Below, piece by piece: positions 7,543-16,283 of a stretch of 64,000 nucleotides of DNA. Position numbers and translations under genes: made by a program. Below the pieces are notes generated by a model. It searched no databases. It saw nothing but the letters and a program-made list of their open reading frames with translations, and was not told where the DNA came from. This stretch comes from Bacteroides thetaiotaomicron VPI-5482. GTDB taxonomy: Bacteria; Bacteroidota; Bacteroidia; Bacteroidales; Bacteroidaceae. Where the stretch lies: positions 2,604,001-2,668,000 of the forward strand of contig NC_004663.1 of the NCBI RefSeq assembly GCF_000011065.1. Direction: 5' to 3'. Within the stretch, counting starts at the first letter, position 1. Every line of letters begins with the position of its first letter.

Positions 7543-8907
7543 ATGAACGAAATTCAAAAATATATCGCAGCGAACGAACCGAAGATTATGGAGGACCTGT
7601 TCAGCCTCATCCGTATTCCCAGTATCAGCGCCCTGCCGGAACATCACGACGATATGCTGGCTTGCGCCCAACGCTGGGCACAACTACTGCTCGAAGCCGG
7701 AGTGGATGAAGCATTGGTGATGCCTTCCAAGGGTAACCCGATTGTTTTCGCACAAAAGATCGTTGACCCGAATGCCAAAACAGTATTGGTCTACGCCCAC
7801 TACGACGTAATGCCTGCCGAACCGCTGGAACTGTGGAAAAGCCAGCCCTTCGAACCCGAAGTACGGGACGGATACATCTGGGCACGCGGAGCGGATGATG
7901 ACAAAGGACAATCCTTTATCCAGGTCAAAGCCTTCGAATATCTCGTCAAGAACGAACTGCTGAAAAATAACGTCAAGTTTATCTTCGAAGGAGAAGAGGA
8001 AATCGGCTCTCCCAGCCTGGAAGCCTTCTGCGAAGAGCATAAAGAGCTGTTGAAAGCAGACGTTATCCTGGTTTCGGATACCAGCATGCTGGGTGCCGAA
8101 CTTCCATCCCTCACCACCGGTCTGCGCGGACTGGCTTACTGGGAAATAGAAGTGACCGGACCGAACCGTGACCTGCATTCGGGACACTTCGGAGGTGCGG
8201 TAGCTAATCCGATCAATGTACTTTGCGAAATAATCAGCAAAGTAACAGATAAAGACGGAAGAATCACCGTCCCCGGATTCTACGATGACGTAGAAGAAGT
8301 GCCACAAGCAGAACGGGAAATGATCGCCCATATTCCGTTCGATGAGAAGAAATACAAAGAAGCCATCGGAGTGAAAGAACTCTTCGGAGAAAAGGGATAC
8401 AGCACACTGGAACGCAACAGTTGCCGCCCGTCTTTCGATGTATGCGGCATTTGGGGAGGATATACAGGTGAAGGCTCCAAGACAGTCCTTCCCTCGAAAG
8501 CGTATGCGAAAGTTTCCTGCCGACTGGTTGCGCATCAGGATCATCACAAGATATCGCAGATGTTTGCAGATTATATCTTACAAATGGCTCCCGACACCGT
8601 ACAGGTAAAAGTAACCCCAATGCACGGAGGACAGGGATATGTCTGCCCGATTTCCCTTCCTGCCTATCAGGCTGCGGAAAAAGGTTTTGAGATAGCTTTC
8701 GGCAAAAAACCGCTGGCAGTACGTCGTGGCGGAAGTATTCCTATCATTTCGACATTCGAACAGGTATTAGGAACCAAAACCGTATTGATGGGCTTCGGAC
8801 TTGAATCGGATGCGATCCATTCACCCAACGAAAACTTCTCGCTGGACATATTCCGGAAAGGAATAGAGGCAGTGATTGAGTTCCATCAGGAATATGCGAA
8901 AAGATAA
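7543..8907 (+). CDS. M20-family dipeptidase
   Basis: A 454-residue cytoplasmic metallopeptidase of the M20 (carnosinase-like CNDP) group that hydrolyses dipeptides. Visible active-site elements are AHYDVMP (metal-binding His at residue 86, Asp two on), the bridging Asp region ARGADDDKGQ, the catalytic Glu pair in FEGEEEIGSP, the dimer-domain DLHSGHFGG segment and the C-terminal metal His in AIHSPNENF. There is no signal peptide. A clear terminator follows the gene. Substrate preference cannot be read from the sequence. Confidence 0.9.
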   Translation: MNEIQKYIAANEPKIMEDLFSLIRIPSISALPEHHDDMLACAQRWAQLLLEAGVDEALVMPSKGNPIVFAQKIVDPNAKTVLVYAHYDVMPAEPLELWKSQPFEPEVRDGYIWARGADDDKGQSFIQVKAFEYLVKNELLKNNVKFIFEGEEEIGSPSLEAFCEEHKELLKADVILVSDTSMLGAELPSLTTGLRGLAYWEIEVTGPNRDLHSGHFGGAVANPINVLCEIISKVTDKDGRITVPGFYDDVEEVPQAEREMIAHIPFDEKKYKEAIGVKELFGEKGYSTLERNSCRPSFDVCGIWGGYTGEGSKTVLPSKAYAKVSCRLVAHQDHHKISQMFADYILQMAPDTVQVKVTPMHGGQGYVCPISLPAYQAAEKGFEIAFGKKPLAVRRGGSIPIISTFEQVLGTKTVLMGFGLESDAIHSPNENFSLDIFRKGIEAVIEFHQEYAKR

Positions 8908-8948
8908 AGGCTGCCTATAGCCGCACGCAGGACACGAAGATAAAAGGA

Positions 8949-8995
8949 GAACGGTAGACAAGCGGATAAATCCTTTGCCTACCGTTCCTTTTTAT
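8949..8995 (+). terminator. Intrinsic terminator after the dipeptidase gene
   Basis: A 9-bp inverted repeat (8949-8957 and 8979-8987, GAACGGTAG and its complement) is followed by CTTTTTATT. It lies between this gene and the convergent hydrolase gene that ends at 9033. Confidence 0.75.
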
Positions 8996-9032
8996 TCAAA
9001 AAAAGACCTCTTACCACATAACTAACTATCGA

Positions 9033-10091
9033 CTACATCACCGGAGTTTCGAAAAGGAAAGTAAATGATTGACTATCCTTCAAATCCTTCACGGCATCTC
9101 CTGCGTAAATTTCTCCTTTGGTCAAGGACAGTTTCTTCACCCCAGCCTTCGGACTAAAATCAATCTTCTTCAAATCCAGCCAAAACAGGTTCGGAGTTAA
9201 AGTAGACTCAAAGTAATACACTTTATTCTTCTGATCGGAAACGGAACGCCAGCGAGTAGAAGAAATGTGAGGCTTCTCCGGTGTATTGATACCAAACGGA
9301 ACGGAGACATTGCGCATCACACTCAGCACACTGGGGACAGCTATCTTTGCATCGGCAGTCTGCGGAATGGCGTGAATGTAGAAAGAGGCACGCACAAAAC
9401 GGTCGCTCGAACGGTTCGTTCCCGGCAACATCTGCAATCCACCCACTTCTTTCCAGTAATCATTGACAGCCAACTGCAATTCATAACGCGGAGAATTGGT
9501 CATCACCTGATATTCTTTCCCCTCATGGATACTCAGTTTGCCATCCAGATATTCGATCACTGCCGTGTTGCCTGTTTCATCGGTAATAGCCATGTGTAAA
9601 GTAGATTCCGGTCCCCCGTTCGGCATACGGGGAGCGTCAATACGGAAAGTCTCTTTTTTCATTTCATCTACCGCCTCACGCACCGTTGCAAAATTGTCAA
9701 GCACATATTGAGTCCAGATACTGATTCCCATTGCCGGACGGGTATCTCCGGGAAGTGAATAAACAGATTCCGGCAAGAAGAGCAAGCTTGCCACCAGTCC
9801 TTTTTCATTCATTCCGTCACAAGTACCTATATCATAGCCTGTTGCGATTACGCTTCCATATTTGGAAGTCCAGTTTACTGTTTTTTCTTTATTGTGTCCC
9901 GCACGCTGCATTCCACGTGGAAACACATAGATATTTGACATAATGTCTTCTTTCCAGTCCATCGTGCGACCAGTGACCACCATTCGGTCCGGCCCCAGAT
10001 ATACGGCACGCGTACATGCTCCCGCCGGCTGTATGCCCATCAAAGAGACGGCAGCTAACACCAATGCAACACCCGTAAGTTTTTTCTTCAT
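9033..10091 (-). CDS. bsh: Choloylglycine hydrolase family (bile salt hydrolase/penicillin V acylase type)
   Basis: A 352-residue linear amide hydrolase of the Ntn type. A signal peptide ends at GIQPAGA and the next residue is Cys26, the expected N-terminal nucleophile (ACTRAVYLGPDR). Other family residues fit: Arg28, Asp45 in GRTMDW, and the Asn/Arg pair in MTNSPRYELQ. Members cleave the glycine or taurine amide of conjugated bile acids, or penicillin V. From memory, B. thetaiotaomicron has a bile salt hydrolase (BT2086) in an equivalent neighbourhood near methylmalonyl-CoA mutase, which supports the bile salt assignment. The signal peptide points to the periplasm. The exact substrate is inferred. 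Confidence 0.85.
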   Translation of the reverse strand: MKKKLTGVALVLAAVSLMGIQPAGACTRAVYLGPDRMVVTGRTMDWKEDIMSNIYVFPRGMQRAGHNKEKTVNWTSKYGSVIATGYDIGTCDGMNEKGLVASLLFLPESVYSLPGDTRPAMGISIWTQYVLDNFATVREAVDEMKKETFRIDAPRMPNGGPESTLHMAITDETGNTAVIEYLDGKLSIHEGKEYQVMTNSPRYELQLAVNDYWKEVGGLQMLPGTNRSSDRFVRASFYIHAIPQTADAKIAVPSVLSVMRNVSVPFGINTPEKPHISSTRWRSVSDQKNKVYYFESTLTPNLFWLDLKKIDFSPKAGVKKLSLTKGEIYAGDAVKDLKDSQSFTFLFETPVM

Positions 10092-10135
10092 ATTACTTCC
10101 AAATTAAATAGTTGATACTCTTATATCTATAATAA

Positions 10136-10143
10136 CAAATATA
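10136..10143 (-). promoter_or_regulatory. Probable -7 promoter element of the bile salt hydrolase gene
   Basis: Minus-strand TATATTTG (plus 10136-10143) fits the -7 consensus 45 bp before the start codon at 10091. No -33 TTTG is seen at the proper distance. Confidence 0.55.
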
Positions 10144-10266
10144 CAACGTATATTGCCTGAGAGAGAGAAAAATTTAAGGGAAAAAAGGGAATTTATTCAG
10201 AAAAAATCTTATCCGCTCTTATTTGAGTTAAAAAAGCCTGCGGATGGAAGGAAACATTACACATTA

Positions 10267-10298
10267 TTTGCTTTTCAAATGGGATTTCATTATTTTTG
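10267..10298 (+). promoter_or_regulatory. Promoter of the orphan barrel gene
   Basis: TTTG (10267-10270) and TATTTTTG (10291-10298) are separated by 20 bp, a full Bacteroides primary promoter. The start codon follows at 10332. Confidence 0.75.
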
Positions 10299-10331
10299 TA
10301 CATAACCTATCATAAAAACTAAGGAGGGCAA

Positions 10332-11207
10332 ATGCGTATGAGACAAAAAGTTAGCATATCACAGCTTCCAATTCGTTTGGGAATCTTTCTTTTGCTGTAT
10401 TTTGTTCCGCAATCACTCTCTGCGCAAGAAAACAACGACAGTACGCACATACTTCGTAACGGTGCATCCATAACGCTGGACGACGTACTAAAACAGGCCA
10501 ACATTAACTTGTTTCCAGAAAAGAGCACTACATATTCTTTATATTCACCCGGACAGTTGGAGCATATACCCCGCTTTTCACTCAAAAGGGATATCTCCCT
10601 GCCTTATCAGACCAATCCTTCCCTACTCTTCCGAGGTGATTACAGTACAGGCGGGGTATTGCATCAATTCGATCATGGAGCACTGTTCGGTTCCGGAAGC
10701 CAGACAAGTATGGCAGGCATCGGGCGTTTCAACAGTGCTTCACTAGGTTATCAGCATATTTTCAATGAGCAATTTGAGTTACAAGTCCGTGCCAATGCGC
10801 TGAAGGTCAACATGTCCCACATCACCGGGCAGGCTTTCAGCACTTCGGGTGCCTTCCTTTATCATCCTTCCGACCGTGTCACCTTCAAGGTCTTCGGGTC
10901 ATACGACATCGGAAATTCTTACGGAATGAGTACCCATAGCTACGGAGCTACGATGTCCGTCGATATGTCCGACCGCTTCGGGATGGAAATGGGAGTACAG
11001 CGATACTATGACGCGATGAGCGGACGTTGGGAAACGGTTCCCGTTATGATTCCTTACTACCATTTCGATAAGTTCACACTGGGTTTGGATGTGGGTGGTA
11101 TTATATATGAGATTCTCCGCAATGCCGTTTTTGATAAAAACAGAGGTATAGGTGGTCCATCCGGCCCGACAATCGGACCACCCCGGATGCATATACCTAT
11201 ACGGTAA
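10332..11207 (+). CDS. Hypothetical outer-membrane beta-barrel protein
   Basis: A 291-residue protein I cannot assign to a named family. It has a signal peptide ending near QSLSAQ. A globular part then precedes many alternating strands with Gly and aromatic residues (GVLHQFDHGALFGSGSQT, FELQVRANALKVNM, YHFDKFTLGLDVGGIIYE), consistent with a small outer-membrane barrel. The C terminus is an odd Gly/Pro-rich tail (GIGGPSGPTIGPP) and not the usual final aromatic strand, so the end may be exposed or periplasmic. It stands alone behind a full promoter and ahead of a repeat-rich gene-free stretch. A role in envelope structure or transport is only a guess. Confidence 0.65.
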   Translation: MRMRQKVSISQLPIRLGIFLLLYFVPQSLSAQENNDSTHILRNGASITLDDVLKQANINLFPEKSTTYSLYSPGQLEHIPRFSLKRDISLPYQTNPSLLFRGDYSTGGVLHQFDHGALFGSGSQTSMAGIGRFNSASLGYQHIFNEQFELQVRANALKVNMSHITGQAFSTSGAFLYHPSDRVTFKVFGSYDIGNSYGMSTHSYGATMSVDMSDRFGMEMGVQRYYDAMSGRWETVPVMIPYYHFDKFTLGLDVGGIIYEILRNAVFDKNRGIGGPSGPTIGPPRMHIPIR

Positions 11208-11259
11208 AATCCCGTTATCATAATACTGGTTTACATAGATCAATCACCAGTTTCGACCT

Positions 11260-11347
11260 TTGAAACTTTTAGTTTCAAGCGTTGGAACTAATAGTTTCAT
11301 GCCTTGAAACCATTGGTTTCAAAGGTTGAAACCAAAAGTTTCAAGCG
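11260..11347. repeat. Array of four 22-bp imperfect palindromic repeats (GAAAC/GTTTC type)
   Basis: Four consecutive 22-bp units start at 11260, 11282, 11304 and 11326. Each has the form TTGAAAC-N5-GTTTCA plus a variable tail of 3-4 bases (the second begins TTGGAAC), so each unit can form a short hairpin and the units are direct repeats of one another. A degenerate fifth unit starts at 11348. It lies in the 613-bp gene-free region between the 3' ends of two convergent genes. Confidence 0.85.
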
Positions 11348-11471
11348 TCTGAAACTATCTGAATGTACTGTTGATTTGATTGACTTGACTGCACGTTTCA
11401 ATCACATTAACCATATCAGTTATTCCGATTGAGCTGTTCTCTTAGGAAGCATAAAATCAATTATTGGTCAA

Positions 11472-11581
11472 TAATACATGATTTCTCAGTCTTTAATACC
11501 TGATTTCTCAGTTATTAATGGTTGAGAAATCAAACGTTAATAACTGACACATCAGACATTAACATCCTGTAAATCAAAAGA
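11472..11581. repeat. Second 22-bp periodic array (TTTCTCA type)
   Basis: Five 22-bp units start with TAAT or TAAC at 11472, 11494, 11516, 11538 and 11560. The first two carry TGATTTCTCAGT and the third carries the inverted core TTGAGAAATCAA, so units 2 and 3 form a 10-bp inverted repeat. The last two are more degenerate. The period matches the array at 11260, but the core sequence differs. Confidence 0.7.
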
Positions 11582-11620
11582 TAACATTACAAAAACGATA
11601 CTAATCAGGACGAGACAGAG

Positions 11621-11642
11621 TGAGAGCAACCGTTTGCTCTCA
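11621..11642. repeat. 22-nt hairpin near the 3' end of topB
   Basis: TGAGAGCAA and its complement TTGCTCTCA (9-bp arms, 4-base loop) make a single 22-nt hairpin. There is no T-run on either side. The rest of the interval up to 11820 shows no gene. The size equals the repeat unit of the neighbouring arrays, but it is not in phase with them. Confidence 0.55.
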
Positions 11643-11820
11643 TACTTGCCACCACGCTTGCTACCATCCCTGAAACATCGATGAATAAAGGGATACAAGT
11701 GGATAGTGAGAGCGTGATAGCAAAACGGCTATCTAATTCCTTATGGTGCGAACAGAAAAGAAGGGACTCTTTTTCTTTGAAAAAAGAGAAATCACTGTTA
11801 TGTGAGACACTGTCCACAAA

Positions 11821-13983
11821 CTATTCGAAATTCTTTCGGTAAGTACATCCATTTCTCCATTCCGAACATCCGTAAGCTGTCTTCCCTTTAATGATGGTTC
11901 CCTTACCACAAACCGGACACGGTTGTCCGACAAAAGTATCTGCATTACCGGTAGCCGGAGCAGAGGCAGGAGCAGAAGGAGTCAGAGCAGGAGACGGAGA
12001 AGATGCAGGAACTTTCGGTTCTGCTTTCGCCTTCTTTTCTTTGGGAGCACTTGCTTTACGCTCACGCTTCTTAGGTTCTTTCTTTGCCTTTTCTTCCGTT
12101 TGGGCAACTGCCTCCTGAATAGTGATACGTCGGTTCGTATTATCTGAAAGTACGCTCATCACGATTTCAGATACCATTTGCTTCAGTTCTTCAAGGAATT
12201 GACGGGCATCGTATGTCTTCTTTTCAATCTCACGTAGTTTCTTTTCCCATATACCGGTCAGTTCCGCAGATTTCAGCAGTTCTTCGTGGATGATCTGTAC
12301 CAGTTCCACTCCCGTAGGGGTGGCTATCAGGTTCTTTCTTTCCTTGCGGATATAGTTTCGCTTGAACAACGTCTCGATAATGGCGGCACGGGTAGACGGC
12401 CGACCGATACCATTCTCCTTCAGAGCATCACGGAGTTCGTCATTATCCACCAACTTTCCGGCTGTTTCCATCGCACGAAGCAATGTTGCTTCCGTATAAG
12501 GTCTGGGCGGTTGCGTCCACTTCTCATTCAAGTCCGGAACATGAGGACCACTCTCCCCCTTGACAAAGGCAGGAAGTACATTTTCATCCTCTTCCTCTTT
12601 TTCTTCGGAAGTATCTTTCACATCTTTGGCAAAAACGACACGCCATCCCGGCTCCAGAATCTGTTTGCCGATTACTTTAAATTCTATCTTGTCCACTTCG
12701 CCCATCACGGTAGTGGTAGAAATCTTACAATCGGGATAGAACACCGCTATAAAACGACGGGCTATCAGGTCATAGACACGACGTTCCATATCCGTCAGAT
12801 TCTGTGCATAAACGCCTGTAGGGATAATGGCATGGTGATCTGTTACCTTCGAATTATCAAATACCTTTTTCGATTTAGGCAATGAAGCACCTGACAAAGG
12901 AGCAGTCAGCACCTCATAGTCCCGAAGGCCTTTCAATATTCCGGGACACTTCGGATAAATATCGTCACTCAGGAAAGTGGTATCGACACGCGGATAAGTA
13001 GCCACTTTCTTTTCATAAAGCGACTGAATCAGCTTCAGCGTTTCATCAGCGGAATAGGCAAACTTCTTATTACACTCTACCTGAAGGGAAGTCAGGTCGA
13101 ACAGACGCGGAGCATATTCCTTTCCATCCTTCTTGCCGACATTGGTGACAATGAACGGAAGGTCTTTTATGCGTTCCACCAGCGCTTCTCCCTCCTCCCG
13201 GTTGGCGATAGGGTCGATGCCGGGATTGTCTATCTTCTTCTTTCCGCCACTCTTTTCTTCTTCCGCAGCAATTTCTTCATCGCTTTTACGGATCAGAGCA
13301 GAAAAGGTGGTATCACGATAATTTGTTTTCAGTTCCCAGTATTGTTTCGGCTGGAAGTTGGCGATCTCCAGTTGACGGTTGACAATCAATGCCAGCGTAG
13401 GAGTCTGCACACGACCGATGGAAAGCACTTGTTTGTTCTGACCGTATTTGATAGTATAAAGACGGGTAGCATTCATTCCCAGCAACCAGTCCCCCATTGC
13501 ACGGGAAAGTCCCGCTTCATACAGTGATTGAAAGTCGGACTGATCCTTTAGTTTGGCAAATCCTTCGCGGATCGCCTCTTCTGTCAGCGAAGAAATCCAC
13601 AGACGTTTCACCGGACAGCGGGCACCTGCCTTCTGCATCACCCAACGCTGGATCAATTCTCCTTCTTGGCCGGCATCACCGCAGTTGATGATTTCATCTG
13701 CATTCTGCATCAGTCCCTCGATAATGTGAAACTGTTTTTCGTAAGTAGGGTTCTCTATCAGCTTGATGCCGAACCGTGGCGGAATCATCGGTAAGCTACC
13801 CAAGTTCCATGATTTCCAGTTAGGGGTGTATTCATGCGGCTCTTTCAAGGTACAAAGATGACCGAATGTCCAGGTTACCTGGTATCCGTTTCCTTCTATA
13901 TACCCTTCTTTTCTTGTATGAGCGCCGAGTACTTCGGCTATATCACGTGCTACAGACGGCTTTTCGGCTATGCAAACTATCAT
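11821..13983 (-). CDS. topB: DNA topoisomerase III
   Basis: A 720-residue type IA topoisomerase that decatenates and relaxes negatively supercoiled DNA through a transient 5'-phosphotyrosine. The N terminus MIVCIAEKPSVARDIAEVLG is the Toprim domain with its catalytic Glu. NCGDAGQEGELI resembles the acidic Toprim motif, SIGRVQTPTLALIV is a conserved arch segment, and ATYPRVDTTFLSDD contains the active-site Tyr. ENGIGRPSTRAAIIETL is another hallmark. Residues of about 625-680 form a low-complexity Lys/Ala/Pro linker. The C terminus holds one four-Cys zinc ribbon (PCPVCGKG and YGCSEWRNGC). It has its own -7 box. Confidence 0.95.
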   Translation of the reverse strand: MIVCIAEKPSVARDIAEVLGAHTRKEGYIEGNGYQVTWTFGHLCTLKEPHEYTPNWKSWNLGSLPMIPPRFGIKLIENPTYEKQFHIIEGLMQNADEIINCGDAGQEGELIQRWVMQKAGARCPVKRLWISSLTEEAIREGFAKLKDQSDFQSLYEAGLSRAMGDWLLGMNATRLYTIKYGQNKQVLSIGRVQTPTLALIVNRQLEIANFQPKQYWELKTNYRDTTFSALIRKSDEEIAAEEEKSGGKKKIDNPGIDPIANREEGEALVERIKDLPFIVTNVGKKDGKEYAPRLFDLTSLQVECNKKFAYSADETLKLIQSLYEKKVATYPRVDTTFLSDDIYPKCPGILKGLRDYEVLTAPLSGASLPKSKKVFDNSKVTDHHAIIPTGVYAQNLTDMERRVYDLIARRFIAVFYPDCKISTTTVMGEVDKIEFKVIGKQILEPGWRVVFAKDVKDTSEEKEEEDENVLPAFVKGESGPHVPDLNEKWTQPPRPYTEATLLRAMETAGKLVDNDELRDALKENGIGRPSTRAAIIETLFKRNYIRKERKNLIATPTGVELVQIIHEELLKSAELTGIWEKKLREIEKKTYDARQFLEELKQMVSEIVMSVLSDNTNRRITIQEAVAQTEEKAKKEPKKRERKASAPKEKKAKAEPKVPASSPSPALTPSAPASAPATGNADTFVGQPCPVCGKGTIIKGKTAYGCSEWRNGCTYRKNFE

Positions 13984-14016
13984 TTTTTCTCTTCTTGTTT
14001 TTATACTAACAGTCTA

Positions 14017-14024
14017 CAAAGTTA
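14017..14024 (-). promoter_or_regulatory. Probable -7 promoter element of topB
   Basis: Minus-strand TAACTTTG (plus 14017-14024) fits the consensus, 34 bp before the topB start at 13983. No -33 TTTG was found. Confidence 0.5.
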
Positions 14025-14058
14025 CATGATTATTTCTCACTGACCGCATAAAGATGAA

Positions 14059-14102
14059 AAAAACATCCCGCCTTCAGCCCGAATGGAGCTATAAGGCGGG
14101 AT
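14059..14102 (-). terminator. Intrinsic terminator of mutA-mutB
   Basis: A 10-bp perfect GC-rich inverted repeat (14065-14074 and 14093-14102, ATCCCGCCTT and its complement), extended by an inner AGC/GCT pair, is followed on the minus strand by G and seven T residues. It lies about 30 bp past the mutB stop. Confidence 0.85.
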
Positions 14103-14134
14103 AAAAAAATAGAAAAAATGATTAAATTCCGTAC

Positions 14135-16282
14135 TTATTCTTCATCCATCAGGATTTCCAGAATCTGGCAAGCAGCCTTCGCTACCGGAGTACCGGGACC
14201 GAAAATAGCAGCTACACCTGCCTTATACAGGAAGTCATAATCCTGTGCAGGGATAACACCGCCGGCAATTACCACGATATCTTCACGACCCAGCTTTTTC
14301 AGTTCTTCCATAATCTGCGGAATCAACGTCTTGTGTCCGGCAGCCAATGAAGAAACACCTACTACGTGAACGTCATTTTCTACAGCTTCACGGGCAGCTT
14401 CCGCCGGAGTCTGGAACAATGGTCCCATGTCTACGTCGAAGCCACAGTCTGCATAACCGGTTGCTACCACTTTGGCACCACGGTCGTGACCGTCCTGTCC
14501 CATCTTCGCAACCATAATACGAGGTTGACGTCCCTCTTTCTTAGCAAACTTCTCAGCCAGTTCACATGCACGCTTGAAGTCGCCATCGTTTTTACTTTCT
14601 GATGAATACACGCCTGATATTGTTCTAATTATTGCTTTATAACGTCCTACAACCTTTTCGCAAGCATAGGAGATTTCACCCAGCGTTGCACGAACACGAG
14701 CAGCTTCTACAGCCAGTTCCAGCAAGTTACCCTTACCGGTCTCCACGCATTCGGTGATGGCTGCCAGTGCTTTGTCCACTTCTGCCTGGTTACGTCCTTC
14801 TTTCAAACGTTTCAGGTTCTCGATCTGTTCAAGACGAACTGCCGTGTTATCAATCTCAAGGATATCAATCGGAGCTTCTTTTTCCAGACGATATTTGTTC
14901 ACACCAACAATAGTCTGAGAACCGCTGTCGATACGGGCCTGCGTACGAGCAGCAGCCTCTTCGATACGCATCTTAGGAATACCGGTCTCGATAGCTTTCG
15001 CCATACCACCCAGTTTTTCTACTTCCTCGATACGTTCCCAAGCCTTGTGAGCCAGTTCGTTGGTCAGAGCTTCTACGTAGTAAGAACCGCCCCATGGGTC
15101 AACGTTCTTACAGATATAGGTTTCTTCCTGAATATAAATCTGAGTATTACGGGCAATACGTGCGGAGAAGTCTGTCGGTAGGGCAATAGCCTCATCCAGC
15201 GCATTGGTATGCAAAGACTGTGTATGTCCCAAAGCGGCAGCCATGGCTTCGATACAAGTACGTCCTACGTTATTGAACGGGTCTTGTTCTGTCAGCGACC
15301 AGCCGGAAGTCTGAGAGTGTGTACGCAATGCCAGTGATTTCGGATTCTTCGGATTGAATTGTTTTACAATCTTAGCCCACAACATACGGGCAGCACGCAT
15401 CTTCGCGATTTCCATGAAGTGATTGGTACCAATCGCCCAGAAGAAAGACAGACGGGGAGCGAACGCATCGATATCGATACCTGCCGCTGTTCCGGCACGC
15501 AGATATTCCAGACCGTCGGCCAATGTATAAGCCAGCTCGATATCTGCCGTCGCACCTGCTTCCTGCATGTGGTAACCGGAGATAGAGATGGAGTTGAACT
15601 TAGGCATCTTCTGCGAAGTATATTCGAAAATATCGGAAATAATCTTCATAGAGAATGCAGGCGGATAGATATAGGTATTACGCACCATGAACTCTTTCAG
15701 AATATCATTCTGGATAGTACCGGCCATTTCTTCGAGTTTAGCACCCTGTTCCAGACCTGCATTAATATAGAATGCCATAATCGGAAGTACCGCACCGTTC
15801 ATCGTCATAGACACGGACATCTTGCTCAAAGGAATACCGTCGAACAAAACTTTCATGTTTTCGAGTGAACAGATAGATACACCAGCCTTACCTACGTCAC
15901 CTACCACACGTTCGTGATCGGGGTCATAACCGCGGTGAGTAGCCAAGTCAAATGCTACGGACAAACCTTTCTGACCGGAAGCCAGGTTACGGCGATAGAA
16001 AGCATTTGATTCTTCGGCAGTAGAGAATCCGGCGTACTGACGGATAGTCCAGGGGCGAAGAGTGTACATCACTGAATACGGACCACGCAGATAAGGAGGA
16101 AGTCCGGCAGCATAGCCGAGGTGTTCCATTCCTTCGAGGTCCTCTTTTGTATAAACAGGCTTCACGTCAATGTGTTCCGGTGTATTCCAATCAGCGGAAA
16201 TACCGTTAGCCTTTTGCCATTCAGCACCGTTAGCGGGCTGAAATGCAGCATATATATCTAAGTTTTTAAAATCTTTTCTCAT
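14135..16282 (-). CDS. mutB: Methylmalonyl-CoA mutase, large (catalytic) subunit
   Basis: Adenosylcobalamin-dependent interconversion of succinyl-CoA and methylmalonyl-CoA, which in Bacteroides feeds propionate formation. The 715-residue length is normal. The N-terminal barrel shows PYLRGPYSVMYTLRPWTIRQ and YAGFSTAEESN; the middle has RTHSQTSGWSLTEQDP. The C-terminal B12 domain has GQDGHDRGAKVVATGY, with the cobalt-ligating His near residue 595, then GVSSLAAGHKTL. The gene starts one base after the mutA stop, so the two subunits are clearly co-transcribed. Its B12 requirement fits the cobalamin uptake genes 5 kb away. Confidence 0.97.
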   Translation of the reverse strand: MRKDFKNLDIYAAFQPANGAEWQKANGISADWNTPEHIDVKPVYTKEDLEGMEHLGYAAGLPPYLRGPYSVMYTLRPWTIRQYAGFSTAEESNAFYRRNLASGQKGLSVAFDLATHRGYDPDHERVVGDVGKAGVSICSLENMKVLFDGIPLSKMSVSMTMNGAVLPIMAFYINAGLEQGAKLEEMAGTIQNDILKEFMVRNTYIYPPAFSMKIISDIFEYTSQKMPKFNSISISGYHMQEAGATADIELAYTLADGLEYLRAGTAAGIDIDAFAPRLSFFWAIGTNHFMEIAKMRAARMLWAKIVKQFNPKNPKSLALRTHSQTSGWSLTEQDPFNNVGRTCIEAMAAALGHTQSLHTNALDEAIALPTDFSARIARNTQIYIQEETYICKNVDPWGGSYYVEALTNELAHKAWERIEEVEKLGGMAKAIETGIPKMRIEEAAARTQARIDSGSQTIVGVNKYRLEKEAPIDILEIDNTAVRLEQIENLKRLKEGRNQAEVDKALAAITECVETGKGNLLELAVEAARVRATLGEISYACEKVVGRYKAIIRTISGVYSSESKNDGDFKRACELAEKFAKKEGRQPRIMVAKMGQDGHDRGAKVVATGYADCGFDVDMGPLFQTPAEAAREAVENDVHVVGVSSLAAGHKTLIPQIMEELKKLGREDIVVIAGGVIPAQDYDFLYKAGVAAIFGPGTPVAKAACQILEILMDEE

Positions 16283-16283
16283 C

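Noticed and set aside
7684..8547. A 287-codon minus-strand frame inside the dipeptidase gene
   Set aside because: The plus-strand product has complete M20 metal-site motifs, so this is a shadow.
11260..11581. CRISPR array
   Set aside because: The 22-bp units are adjacent palindromes without unique spacers of regular length, the units are too degenerate, and no cas gene is near.
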